This document shows positions 5,341 to 12,477 of a stretch of DNA of 12,477 nt, one piece after another. Both the position numbers and the translations under genes were made by a program. Position 1 is the first letter of the stretch; the number at the start of each line of letters is the position of its first letter. Source of the stretch: Palsa-601 sp052146895 (GTDB lineage: Bacteria > Actinomycetota > Acidimicrobiia > Acidimicrobiales > Bog-793); contig JBKQLZ010000025.1 of the NCBI GenBank assembly GCA_052146895.1, positions 1-12,477 on the forward strand. The letters are read 5' to 3'. The notes beneath the pieces are model-generated. The model was not told the origin of the DNA. It searched no databases and was given only the letters and a program-made list of their open reading frames with translations.

Positions 5341-6327
5341 GTGACACGAATCGGGCTCGTCCTCGGCGCCGGCGGAGTTGTCGGGCAGGCTTTCCATGCC
5401 GGGGTGCTGGCGGCGATCCGCGACGTGACCGGGTGGGACCCGAGGCAGGCTGAATTCGTTGTCGGGACCTCGGCCGGGTCCGTCGCCGCAGCTTCGCTGC
5501 GAGCGGGCGTCAGCGCCGAGGACCTCTTCGCCCGAGCGTCCGGCCGGCCGCTCACCCCCGCAGGTCTGTCGCTGCTGAACGGCGTCCCTGCGCCGTCGCA
5601 GTCACAGCCAGCGCTCGAGCCCCGGACGCAACGGGTGGGCCCGTCCTCTCCGGAGCTGCTGGGCCGCTTGTTCGCCCGTCCTTCTGCCATGCGACCCGGC
5701 ATCGCCGTCAGCGCACTCCTACCGGAGGGCAGGCGCGACACCACCTCGTGGTTCGCGGGGTTCACTCATCTGTTTCCCGGAGGGCGGTGGCCCGATCAGC
5801 CGATGTGGCTGTGCGCGGTCAACCTCGACGATGGCCGCCGGGTCGCATTCGGCGCTGATGGTGCTCCGCAGGCGACCGTCTCACAGGCGGTGCAGGCCTC
5901 CTGCGCGATCCCTGCCGTGTTCCGTCCGGTCCAGATCGGCGGTGCCCGCTACGTCGACGGCGGCGTTCACTCCCCGACGAGTGCGGATCTGCTCGCCGCC
6001 GAAGGATTGGACGCAGTGGTCGTGAGCTCACCCATGTCGGCAGACATGCGCCACGACGAGCTGCTCTCTGTGGCGCGGCTGCGCTCTGCCACCCGCTTGC
6101 CCGCCAAGCTCATGTTGTCGCGCGAGCTGCGCAAGCTCAGTGAGGCCGGGATCCCGGTACTCGTGTTCGAGCCGACAGCTAGCGTGATCGGCGAGATGGG
6201 CCTGCAACCGATGGACTTCCGCCGGAGGGCGCCGGTTGCCGAGGCGTCGATCGAGGCTGCGAAGCGGCATCTCGACGGGCCCGAGGGCCGCGAGGTCGGC
6301 CGGGTCCTCATGAAGAGCCGCTCGTGA
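5341..6327 (+). CDS. Patatin-like phospholipase (RssA-type lipid acyl hydrolase)
   Basis: From the GTG at 5341 the protein has 328 residues and starts MTRIGLVLGAGGVVGQ, the typical patatin opening. The glycine-rich oxyanion hole is at 9-15 (GAGGVVG), the nucleophile elbow is G-T-S-A-G at 42-46 with Ser44, and the second catalytic residue is Asp206 in VDGGV. The Ser/Asp dyad is therefore complete and the enzyme should hydrolyse acyl esters of phospholipids. No signal peptide is seen, so it is probably cytoplasmic or membrane-associated. An in-frame TTG at 5317 would add eight residues unlike the family, so 5341 is preferred, although the GGGGGAG before it is too close for an ideal ribosome-binding site. 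Its stop overlaps the GTG of the next gene (GTGA, 6324-6327), so it heads a co-translated group. Confidence 0.9.
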   Translation: MTRIGLVLGAGGVVGQAFHAGVLAAIRDVTGWDPRQAEFVVGTSAGSVAAASLRAGVSAEDLFARASGRPLTPAGLSLLNGVPAPSQSQPALEPRTQRVGPSSPELLGRLFARPSAMRPGIAVSALLPEGRRDTTSWFAGFTHLFPGGRWPDQPMWLCAVNLDDGRRVAFGADGAPQATVSQAVQASCAIPAVFRPVQIGGARYVDGGVHSPTSADLLAAEGLDAVVVSSPMSADMRHDELLSVARLRSATRLPAKLMLSRELRKLSEAGIPVLVFEPTASVIGEMGLQPMDFRRRAPVAEASIEAAKRHLDGPEGREVGRVLMKSRS

Positions 6328-8168
6328 TCCGACGGGCGCTCGTTGCGGCCTCGGCGGTTGCCCTTTGCATCATGGCGCTCCCCGCAGTGTCTCGCGCGGC
6401 GACCCGGCCGATGTCGTCGCCGTCCGTCATCGTCACGCCGACGAAGGACCTCCACTCCGGCGAAATCGTCACCATCACCGTCAAGGGTGAGCCAGCCGGC
6501 GCCACCCTTCTCGCGCTTCAGTGCACACCGTCTGCTCTCACCATCGGTGAGGACGGTTGTGAGAACCGTGACAACGACGTCTTCTTCGGCACGAAGTCCG
6601 GAACCGTCTCGACGAAATTCCAGGTCCTGTCCACCGTCGAGACGGCTACAGGGGCGATCGCCTGCGGCACGAGCGAATGCCTTGCCGCGGTCGTCCAACT
6701 CCACGACGGGAACGGGGACTCGACGGTTGGGATCGCGGCGCTGAGTTTCGAGCCGAAGGCCAAGGCGAGCCCGCCGGACGCCGGACCTCCTGCACCGCCT
6801 ACCTGGTCGAGCCCTTCAGGCGTCCCAGCAGGCACGAGCGTCACCGCGGGCAAGCCGGACGACTTGTCCCTGACAGCCGATCCTGCCGGCGATCTCTCGC
6901 CAATTGGGGCGATCACAGGTGCTGGTGTCACGCTCACCGCAGGCATCGCGCCACTCAAGCGGGAGTCGGGCGTCGCCCTCCTCCAGCTCGTGCTCGCGGC
7001 GCCAAAGACGTCATGGGCTTACGCGCACAACACCGCCGCGGTCGTCGACGTGAAGGTCGGCACGGGGCCGGCTCAGGAGATCGTCCTGTTCGCGGGGGCT
7101 CGGCCCTTCACATACGCCGCAGTCTTCGGCACCATCGCGACCGGGACTCAACATGTGACGATCGCAGTCGACAAGGCACTCTCGACGACGAGCTCTCCGC
7201 CGACGGTGCGGGTGATCGCCACGAGGCTGTCGGTCGTCACGAAGTCCAACCCGGATTATCTCGAGATGGCATACGCGCCGGTCGTCTACGGCCGGCACGA
7301 CACCGCCGCGAGCGACACCCCGATGCTCACCTACGCGACCGAGTCGGCGGCCGCGACCGGCCCGAAGGGGACTGAGTATCTCGAGTACACGACGGTCTGG
7401 TCGAAAGAAGATGCCGGCACGAGCTTCGTCCCGTGGCTCGAGTGGGGAGAGTGGGGCCGCATGGCTGATATCACGCAGACGATCACGCTCGATGTCACAC
7501 CGTCGGGGGCCATCCTGGACCCGACGTTCAACTCCTGCGGCTGCAGTGCTGGCTTCCCGGTGAACCGCACCTCGCCCGCCGAGGAGACCGAGCCGTTCAA
7601 GGGAACCAGGTACGAGACGCACCTGATAGTGAGAAACGCCTCAGGCAACGACTACCAGTCCGATACGGGCACCTCTTCGTTCCGCATGGAGCAGGCGCCG
7701 ATCGCGGGTCCGGCTGCCGGCGCAGCCCGTGAGACGGTGATGGACGCGAACCCATGGACTTACCGCATCACTGCCGAAGAGCTCTCCCGCTGGTACTCCG
7801 ACGGCTCTACGAGCGTCTCTTCGCCAGAGATTGGTGACTCCCGGCAATACGCGATCGTAGATCTGAGCACTACTGCCACGAACACTGCCGCGATCGCCGT
7901 CGCGATCAAGTTGAAGGGGTCGTCCACCTGGTATCGCAACGACTTCGGCAGTGGCTACTCGCTCTATGACGGTGGCCCCGGGCGGACCGCGGTCAAGCTG
8001 CCCCTCGGATGGGAATCGCGCGGCATCGCCGCCTTGGAGCTCATCAGGTACCCGTCAGGCTCGGGTCGTAGCTCCGTGAAAGACGTCCACATCGAGGTCC
8101 TCGGCCTGACTTCGCAGTTCGCCATAGTGTCCGTTGCCGTCCCGCGCCCTAGCATTGTCAATGCATGA
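6324..8168 (+). CDS. Secreted two-part protein: neocarzinostatin-like Ig domain, proline-rich linker, large beta-rich domain
   Basis: The protein has 614 residues. Residues 1-25 form a signal peptide (basic MIRR, hydrophobic core, cleavage probably after SRA). Residues about 33-144 resemble the neocarzinostatin/macromomycin apoprotein fold: VTPTKDLHSGEIVTITVKG, then C67 with C79 and C114 with C119, a spacing close to the two disulfides of that family, ending in ALSFEP. A Pro/Ala/Ser linker follows (145-170). The remaining 440 residues are beta-rich, with segments such as LEMAYAPVVYGRHD, LEYTTVWSKEDAGT and EWGRMADITQ. These faintly recall VPS62-type domains, but I cannot assign a family with confidence. 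The GTG start overlaps the patatin stop, and its own stop overlaps the next ATG, so the three genes are coupled. It is probably exported to the cell surface or medium; ligand and activity are unknown. Confidence 0.75.
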   Translation: MIRRALVAASAVALCIMALPAVSRAATRPMSSPSVIVTPTKDLHSGEIVTITVKGEPAGATLLALQCTPSALTIGEDGCENRDNDVFFGTKSGTVSTKFQVLSTVETATGAIACGTSECLAAVVQLHDGNGDSTVGIAALSFEPKAKASPPDAGPPAPPTWSSPSGVPAGTSVTAGKPDDLSLTADPAGDLSPIGAITGAGVTLTAGIAPLKRESGVALLQLVLAAPKTSWAYAHNTAAVVDVKVGTGPAQEIVLFAGARPFTYAAVFGTIATGTQHVTIAVDKALSTTSSPPTVRVIATRLSVVTKSNPDYLEMAYAPVVYGRHDTAASDTPMLTYATESAAATGPKGTEYLEYTTVWSKEDAGTSFVPWLEWGEWGRMADITQTITLDVTPSGAILDPTFNSCGCSAGFPVNRTSPAEETEPFKGTRYETHLIVRNASGNDYQSDTGTSSFRMEQAPIAGPAAGAARETVMDANPWTYRITAEELSRWYSDGSTSVSSPEIGDSRQYAIVDLSTTATNTAAIAVAIKLKGSSTWYRNDFGSGYSLYDGGPGRTAVKLPLGWESRGIAALELIRYPSGSGRSSVKDVHIEVLGLTSQFAIVSVAVPRPSIVNA

Positions 8169-8518
8169 CGACTCTCTACAAGGACCGATACGTCGAGTGC
8201 TCCGACGACCAGCTGAGCATCCGGGCCTACTTCTTCCCCTGGGGGACCAAGCGCATCCCGTACTCCTCCATCAAGGCGATCTCTCGTTTCGAGCTGACTC
8301 CCCTGCACGGGAAGCTCCGCATCTGGGGATCGGGCACGCTGACCTACTGGGCCAACCTCGACCCGGGCAGGCCGAAGAAGCACATCGGGCTGATCATCGA
8401 CACAGGCCGGAGGGTGAAGACGCTTCTCACGCCCGACGAACCCGCGACCGTTGCAGGGCTGCTCTCCGAGCGCAGTGGCGTCGCGGTCGGGACGAGCGAC
8501 AGCTTCCCGTTCGTCTGA
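8165..8518 (+). CDS. Small PH-domain-like protein
   Basis: The protein has 117 residues. It has alternating strands: LYKDRYVECSDDQLSIRAYFFPWGTKRIPYSSI, then FELTPL, KLRIWGSGTLTYWANLD, KKHIGLIIDTG and KTLLTPDEP, with a C-terminal helix (PATVAGLLSE). The pattern 'quantity rises, strand returns, IPYSSIKAI' is like bacterial PH domains, which often sit at membranes. There is no signal peptide or membrane segment. ATG overlaps the previous stop (ATGA, 8165-8168), making it the third gene of the patatin group. It ends 4 bases before the convergent EAL reading frame. The fold call is by eye and moderate; the function is unknown. Confidence 0.65.
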   Translation: MTTLYKDRYVECSDDQLSIRAYFFPWGTKRIPYSSIKAISRFELTPLHGKLRIWGSGTLTYWANLDPGRPKKHIGLIIDTGRRVKTLLTPDEPATVAGLLSERSGVAVGTSDSFPFV

Positions 8519-8522
8519 CGGG

Positions 8523-9242
8523 TCACAGCACGAGAGCCGACTCTCCGAGATCGGAAGGCCCCGGTTGGCGCGTGCTCGCAATCCACGAGACGACCTCAGC
8601 GAGCGGCGCAGGGCGGGCGATCAGGTAACCCTGAGCGTCGTCGCAGCCGATCGTGGCGAGGTGTTCGAGCACGGTCGCGTCCTCGACTCCCTCACCCACC
8701 ACCTTCAGGGACAAGTTGTGCCCGAGCTCGACGATCGACGCCACTATGGCGGCGTGGGCCGGGTTGTGGAGCATGTCCGAGACGAAGGACCTGTCGATCT
8801 TCAGCTCGTGCAGGGGAAGTGACGCTAGGTAGCCGAGAGACGTCTGACCGCTTCCGAAGTCATCGAGGCTGATCCGGACACCGAGCGAGGCGAGCTGGCG
8901 GAGGATCTCCGCTGCCCGCGGAGGATCCGTCAAAAGGGCGGTCTCGGTGACCTCGAGGATCACGCGGTTCGCCGGCGCTCCGCTGTCCTTCATCGCCTGG
9001 ATGACGGACGATGCGAACTCTGGTGTCGCGAGGCTGCGGGCAGAGACGTTGATCGCCACCGCCACATCCGCTGGGAGCTCAGCGAGAGCAGCCATTGACG
9101 ACTGCATCACCCACGAGGTGAGCTCGAAGATCACGTCTGTCTGCTCGGCGATGGGCAAGAAACTCGCCGGCTGCAACAGTCCCTCGCGCGGATGCTGCCA
9201 GCGGACGAGGGATTCGACCGAGCGCACCGGCATAGCCGACAC
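8523..9242 (-). CDS. EAL (cyclic-di-GMP phosphodiesterase) half of a frame-broken GGDEF-EAL protein
   Basis: This frame holds nearly the whole EAL domain. In the numbering from the GTG at 9242 the expected active-site residues are present: E10 in VESLVRWQHP (the EAL signature), N65 in INVSARSL, E97 and E100 in LEVTETAL, the DD pair 127-128 in SLDDFGSGQTS, K148 in ELKIDRSF, E184 and E187 in GEGVED, and Q204 in AQGY. An intact protein would cleave cyclic-di-GMP. The GTG at 9242 has no ribosome-binding site and is only where this frame first offers a start. The domain really begins in the other frame (GELVLHFQPKVRL), so this is the downstream piece of the gene that starts at 10548. See the junction entry at 9219-9270. 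It could still be made if the break is a sequencing error. Confidence 0.8.
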   Translation of the reverse strand: MSAMPVRSVESLVRWQHPREGLLQPASFLPIAEQTDVIFELTSWVMQSSMAALAELPADVAVAINVSARSLATPEFASSVIQAMKDSGAPANRVILEVTETALLTDPPRAAEILRQLASLGVRISLDDFGSGQTSLGYLASLPLHELKIDRSFVSDMLHNPAHAAIVASIVELGHNLSLKVVGEGVEDATVLEHLATIGCDDAQGYLIARPAPLAEVVSWIASTRQPGPSDLGESALVL

Positions 9243-10548
9243 CCCGTCCCGGGTGGTCCAGCCCGACCGCGAGTCGCACCTTCGGCTGGAAGTGGAGCAC
9301 GAGCTCGCCTGCCCCTATTGCGTGCCGGAGCTCTGTGAGCAGTGCGAGGCTCCCGGCGTCGTACTGCCGTTGCGAGCTCTGGTAACCGACCACGCCCTGG
9401 TGCTGCGTCTTGGCTGCGTACATGGCTATGTCCGCGCGCTGCAACAGACCGTCCGAGGCGTCACCGTGCTCAGGCGACATCGCGTACCCGATGGAGGTCT
9501 CGACCGATATTGGCACTCCGCCTGCCGTTGCTTCCCGCCCGAGCACCTCGCGCAGCCGCCGCAGGGTCCGCTCCGGGGTGGCCGTCGAGACGTGGTCGGT
9601 CAGCAGGATGCCGAACTCGTCCCCCCCGAGGCGCGCGACGGTGTTGCCATCGCCAACCTCACGGGCGAGCCGGTCCGCGAGCTGCACGATGAGGCCGTCC
9701 CCGTTGTGGTGGCCGAGCGTGTCGTTCACCTCTTTGAAGCGGTCGATGTCCGCGATGGCGACCACGACCTTCCTGTGGGGCTTCGACCGGAGAGCGGCAC
9801 TCGCCTCGCTCATGAACAGCTCGCGGTTCGCGAGGCCCGTAAGAGAGTCGTGCTCTGCAAGATGGCGATTGCGGACCACTTCCCGGCGCAGCCCTCGACT
9901 GACCGAGAGCGTGATGAGAAGGATCGCGAGGTAGAGCAAAGCCAGGCCCATGGCGAGATCCTCGTAGAGGCTGTGGAGCTCGTTCGTGACGTCCGCACTG
10001 ATCGGGGCGTACGGAAGGTACATCTCGAGGACTCCGACTCGGTGAAGTGGGGAGCCTGCCTGTAGGGGCTGGTAGACCTCGACCGCGACTGGACCGAGCG
10101 GGCCCGTGTCGTTGGCGTCGGCGTTGAGCCGCGTGACGCGAGCCACCGTCGCTCCAGCCGCGGCAGCGAGCGCCTCGTCGTCGTCTAAGTCGCGCTGGCG
10201 CGAGTTGTCGCTCGTGAACACGACCGTGCCGCCCAGGTCCCGCAGCCTCAGGCGGAGGATGTCGCCGTCGCCGACGGCGCGGGCGACCAGCCGGTCGAGC
10301 TGCGACAGCTCGGCAGGGGTCAGCTTCTCCGAGAGCGGTCGTCCGTCGAGAATCGGCTCGACGGCGGTACGTGAGATGAGCCGAGCCTCTGCACGCCCTT
10401 CGGCGAGGCCCCGCGCCTGGGCCGAGGAACGGTATCCGAGCCCGAGAGCTGCGCCGAGCACGAGCACAGGGATGAGAGCGAGCGCGGCATGAGTCACGAA
10501 CAGCCGGCCGAATGACTGATCTCGGCGCTCCCCTCGCGCGCGCTTCAC
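9079..10548 (-). CDS. Membrane GGDEF diguanylate cyclase-type sensor, 5' part of a frame-broken GGDEF-EAL protein
   Basis: The frame encodes 489 residues, but only about the first 427 look native. Membrane segments lie at about 16-38 and 198-216. The roughly 155 residues between them form an extracytoplasmic sensor region. The GGDEF domain follows (about 230-395) with DIDRFKEVNDTLGH and an intact G308-G309-D310-E311-F312. The product inhibition site (RxxD just before the signature) is absent: the residues are GDGNTVARL. The EAL domain then begins (LRHAIGAGELVLHFQPKVRL), after which the frame drifts into non-native sequence and stops at 9079; the true continuation is in the frame ending at 8523. 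Without the break the protein would be a bifunctional cyclic-di-GMP synthase and phosphodiesterase. The GTG at 10548 lacks a ribosome-binding site but has TATAAC 5 bases upstream, consistent with a leaderless start. Confidence 0.85.
   Translation of the reverse strand: MKRARGERRDQSFGRLFVTHAALALIPVLVLGAALGLGYRSSAQARGLAEGRAEARLISRTAVEPILDGRPLSEKLTPAELSQLDRLVARAVGDGDILRLRLRDLGGTVVFTSDNSRQRDLDDDEALAAAAGATVARVTRLNADANDTGPLGPVAVEVYQPLQAGSPLHRVGVLEMYLPYAPISADVTNELHSLYEDLAMGLALLYLAILLITLSVSRGLRREVVRNRHLAEHDSLTGLANRELFMSEASAALRSKPHRKVVVAIADIDRFKEVNDTLGHHNGDGLIVQLADRLAREVGDGNTVARLGGDEFGILLTDHVSTATPERTLRRLREVLGREATAGGVPISVETSIGYAMSPEHGDASDGLLQRADIAMYAAKTQHQGVVGYQSSQRQYDAGSLALLTELRHAIGAGELVLHFQPKVRLAVGLDHPGRGVGYAGALGRIPRPLAASARGTVAAGEFLAHRRADRRDLRAHLVGDAVVNGCSR
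9219..9270 (-). other. Frame break and excess sequence inside the GGDEF-EAL gene
   Basis: Between the CTC of FQPKVRL (ending 9271) and the GTC of VESLVRW (starting 9218) there are 52 bases. In usual EAL domains about 7 residues (some 21 bases) separate these points. The excess is therefore about 31 bases, that is ten codons plus one base, which shifts the frame. An imperfect direct repeat flanks the excess: GGTGCGACTCGCGGTCG (minus strand, 9280-9264) and GGTGCGCTCGGTCG (9228-9215). The comparison length is from family knowledge, not an alignment I could run. Confidence 0.6.
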
Positions 10549-10553
10549 GAAGA

Positions 10554-10559
10554 GTTATA
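10554..10559 (-). promoter_or_regulatory. Candidate -10 box of the GGDEF-EAL gene (leaderless start)
   Basis: On the minus strand TATAAC is followed by 5 bases and then the GTG start at 10548. The 43-base gap after the oxidoreductase gene shows no Shine-Dalgarno before this GTG. The hexamer and spacing fit transcription starting at the start codon. I see no good -35 box at the usual distance. Confidence 0.45.
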
Positions 10560-10591
10560 CGGTGCAGAGCGCAGTATCGCTTGCTCGAATG

Positions 10592-11449
10592 TCAGAAGAG
10601 TGCCGTTGCCAGCTCCCGGTACTCGTGAAGGGGGTACTCGGCGGGCTTACTCGGGTCGCGCACGATCTGGACGCAAACGTGGTCAGCGCCGGCTGTGTGG
10701 TGCTCTTCGAGGCGTGCTGCAACGGCCTCGGGCGTGCCCCAGGGAATGAGCGCGTCGATGAGCCTGTCGCTCCCGCCACCCTCGATGTCCGATAGCTCCC
10801 AGCCCAACGAGATCAGGTTGTTGGTGTAGTTCGGGAGGGAGAGGTAGATAGCGGCGTAGTTGCGGGCGGCTGCGCGTGCGGCATCGGCGTCGGTCTCGAG
10901 CACGACGGCCACCTCGGGAGCGAGCACCGGGCCGTTGCCGAGAATCGCCCGCGCCCGGACGGTGTGCTCGAGCGTGACGAAGTAGGGGTGGGCGCCGAGC
11001 GAGCGCTCGGCGCCAAGGCGCAACATGCGTTGTCCAAGAGCGGCGAGGATGCGGCGATCTCTCGGTACGGGGCGCGCGCTCGCGTCGAGCTCGTCGAGCC
11101 ACGTGGCGACCTTGCTGTACGGCCGCTCGTAACTCGTGCCGGAGCCCTCGACGACGACTGCGTGGCTGGCACCGATTCCGAGCAAGAAACGAGGCCCCAT
11201 CTCTGCCACCTCGGCGCCGACACTCGCCGGGTCGTTCGGCCACACCGACAAGATCCCGGTCGCAACGGCTGCGTGCTCGGTCGCAGCGAGGAGGCGCTTG
11301 AAAACGCTCTGGATGCCCGGAGTGAACCCCCCAGACATCCAAAGTGTCTGGTAGCCAAGCGTCTCCATCTCTGCGGCGACGTCTTCGAGCGGCGCCTCAC
11401 CCGCGTTCCAGGAGCCGCTCCACCAGATGCCAAATCTTCCGAGATCCAT
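10592..11449 (-). CDS. Luciferase-like, probably F420-dependent oxidoreductase
   Basis: The protein has 285 residues and a shortened luciferase-like (LLM) TIM-barrel layout. It opens MDLGRFGIWWSG, with LEDVAAEMETLGYQTLWMSGG, then LLAATEHAAVATGILSVW, RFLLGIGASHAVVVEG, RRILAALGQRMLRLGAERSLGAHPYFVTLEHT, and a C-terminal LPNYTNNLISLGW. These match what I remember of the probable F420-dependent oxidoreductases of the MSMEG_4141 type. Such enzymes are typical of actinomycetes and use reduced F420 (or FMN) to reduce unsaturated compounds; the substrate here is unknown. The ATG at 11449 has only a weak purine-rich upstream run. It lies 44 bases downstream of asd on the same strand, with a small hairpin between them, and could be co-transcribed. 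A metabolic link to asd is not evident. Confidence 0.85.
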   Translation of the reverse strand: MDLGRFGIWWSGSWNAGEAPLEDVAAEMETLGYQTLWMSGGFTPGIQSVFKRLLAATEHAAVATGILSVWPNDPASVGAEVAEMGPRFLLGIGASHAVVVEGSGTSYERPYSKVATWLDELDASARPVPRDRRILAALGQRMLRLGAERSLGAHPYFVTLEHTVRARAILGNGPVLAPEVAVVLETDADAARAAARNYAAIYLSLPNYTNNLISLGWELSDIEGGGSDRLIDALIPWGTPEAVAARLEEHHTAGADHVCVQIVRDPSKPAEYPLHEYRELATALF

Positions 11450-11463
11450 GCCGCGACGATATT

Positions 11464-11481
11464 GCCGCCCCGAACGGCGGC
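11464..11481 (-). other. Small GC hairpin between asd and the oxidoreductase gene
   Basis: GCCGCC (11464-11469) and GGCGGC (11476-11481) pair perfectly around a 6-base loop in the 44-base gap between asd and the downstream oxidoreductase gene. No T-tract follows on the minus strand (the next bases are AATATCG), so it is not a standard intrinsic terminator. It might reduce read-through, stabilise an mRNA end, or be chance in GC-rich DNA. Confidence 0.3.
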
Positions 11482-11493
11482 GGTCGCGTAGAG

Positions 11494-12477
11494 CTACAAA
11501 CGCTCTGCCAGCACCTCGGCGATCTGGATTGCGTTGAGGGCGGCGCCCTTGCGCAGGTTGTCCCCGGCAACGAAGAGCGAGAGCCCTCTGTCGTCAGGAA
11601 CGGTCGCGTCCCGCCGGATGCGACCCACGAGTGACACATCCCCGCCGGCTGCGCCGAGTGGCGTCGGCATCGCCGACAGCTCCACGCCGGGCGCCTCGGC
11701 CAGCACCGCACGAGCCTCGTCGACTGAGACCGCACGCTCGAACTCGATGTTCAGCGCCGCGCTGTGCCCAGTGAACACCGGCACACGTACGCACGTGCAG
11801 GCCAACGCCAGATGAGGCAGCCCGAGGATCTTCCGACACTCGTCGCGGTACTTCTGCTCCTCGTTCGTCTCGCCCGAGCCGTCGTCGACCAGAGGTCCGG
11901 CAATCGAGAGAACATTGAACGCGATCGGCCCAGGGAACTTCGAATGCGCCGGGAACTCGACAGCACTCCCGCTGAACGTCAGCGAAGCGGCCTCTGCGCC
12001 GACCTTTTGCACCTGCTCGTCGAGCTCGGCCACGCCGGCCAAGCCGGCGCCGGACACAGCCTGGTAAGTGGCGACGACGATGCGCCGTAACCCAGCCAGA
12101 TCGTGCAAGGGCTTCAGCACCGGGATGGCGACCATGGTCGTGCAGTTTGGGTTGCCGACTATTCCCTTCGGTATTGACGAGAGTGCAGAGGCGTTTGCCT
12201 CGTGCACGACGAGCGGGACGTCCGGGTCCATCCGCCAAGCTGACGAGTTGTCGATGACGATCGCACCTGCGGCCGCCACCTTCGGCGCCAACTCGCGAGA
12301 GGCGGCTGCCCCACAGGAGAACAGGGCCAGGTCCAGACCGCCGAAGTCGGCGACGGCGACATCCTCGACCGTGATCTCGCCGCCGGCCCACGGCAGCACG
12401 CGGCCGGCGGAGCGGGAAGACGCGAAGAAACGCACGCTCTCACACGGGAACCCCCTCTCCACGAGGAGCGCCCGCAT
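11494..12477 (-). CDS. asd: Aspartate-semialdehyde dehydrogenase, 5' end beyond the window
   Basis: This enzyme makes L-aspartate 4-semialdehyde from aspartyl phosphate with NADPH, the branch point to lysine, diaminopimelate, threonine and methionine. The visible 327 residues contain the catalytic set: C112 in GNPNCTTM, Q139 in TYQAVSGAG, R231 and H238 in RVPVFTGHS. The Cys-Gln spacing of 27 and Arg-His spacing of 7 equal those of the well-studied enzymes. The first visible codon is an ATG at the very edge, but it aligns inside the protein (MRALLVERGFP follows the GATGxVG nucleotide-binding loop in relatives). About 17 residues including that loop are therefore missing, and this ATG is not the real start. 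The segment FFASSRSAG and the overall style match actinobacterial enzymes. The stop is TAG at 11494-11496. The usual upstream aspartokinase gene, if present, is outside. Confidence 0.95.
   Translation of the reverse strand: MRALLVERGFPCESVRFFASSRSAGRVLPWAGGEITVEDVAVADFGGLDLALFSCGAAASRELAPKVAAAGAIVIDNSSAWRMDPDVPLVVHEANASALSSIPKGIVGNPNCTTMVAIPVLKPLHDLAGLRRIVVATYQAVSGAGLAGVAELDEQVQKVGAEAASLTFSGSAVEFPAHSKFPGPIAFNVLSIAGPLVDDGSGETNEEQKYRDECRKILGLPHLALACTCVRVPVFTGHSAALNIEFERAVSVDEARAVLAEAPGVELSAMPTPLGAAGGDVSLVGRIRRDATVPDDRGLSLFVAGDNLRKGAALNAIQIAEVLAERL

Noticed and set aside
5181..5765. A 194-codon minus-strand frame running opposite the patatin gene into the gap
   Set aside because: Most of it lies antisense to the patatin catalytic motifs and has the composition of a shadow frame.
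8947..10065. A 372-codon plus-strand frame opposite the GGDEF-EAL gene
   Set aside because: The minus strand carries unmistakable GGDEF and EAL signatures over the same stretch.
10592..12477. asd and the oxidoreductase gene as part of an accessory island
   Set aside because: Both look like ordinary chromosomal actinobacterial genes, with no integrase, tRNA or flanking repeats nearby to mark an island boundary.

Overview
The window is high-GC DNA, roughly two thirds G+C by eye. It is packed with genes that often start at GTG and overlap their neighbours by four bases (GTGA or ATGA). An F420-type luciferase-like oxidoreductase, a secreted protein with a neocarzinostatin-like Ig domain, leaderless-looking starts and an actinobacterial-type aspartate-semialdehyde dehydrogenase point to an actinomycete. 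I infer this from gene content and cannot name the genus. No rRNA, tRNA, CRISPR array, transposase or integrase was seen.

Layout. (1) Positions 1-250, minus: start of a membrane-anchored or secreted protein cut by the window edge. (2) 350-3018, plus: a compact three-gene restriction-modification-like cassette. It holds a 67-residue ribbon-helix-helix protein, a beta-class DNA methyltransferase with an extra C-terminal nuclease-fold-like domain, and a 331-residue protein that looks like an unrecognised PD-(D/E)XK-type endonuclease. A 30-base inverted repeat sits in the divergent promoter region in front of the ribbon-helix-helix gene. (3) 3033-5169, minus, convergent with the cassette: a leucine-rich-repeat-variant protein with a strict 26-residue period, preceded 7 bases upstream by a glycosyltransferase-like gene. 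(4) 5341-8518, plus: three genes joined by 4-base overlaps, encoding a patatin-like phospholipase, a secreted two-part beta-rich protein and a small PH-like protein. (5) 8523-10548, minus: a membrane GGDEF-EAL cyclic-di-GMP protein whose reading frame is broken between the two domains. (6) 10592-12477, minus: an F420-type oxidoreductase downstream of asd, whose first codons lie beyond the right edge.

How the genes fit together. The cassette reads as a self-contained Type II-like restriction-modification unit with its own small regulator. The regulator would bind the inverted repeat, the methyltransferase is translationally coupled to it, and the putative nuclease is translated last, just after the methyltransferase stop. 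The nuclease assignment and the degenerate nuclease domain on the methyltransferase are the most novel points. The patatin, secreted-protein and PH-like trio looks like a co-translated envelope or lipid-related unit of unknown purpose. The remaining genes are ordinary chromosomal genes (amino-acid biosynthesis, signalling, redox).

There is no gene-free stretch longer than 300 bases. The largest gaps are the two divergent regions at 251-349 and 5170-5340.
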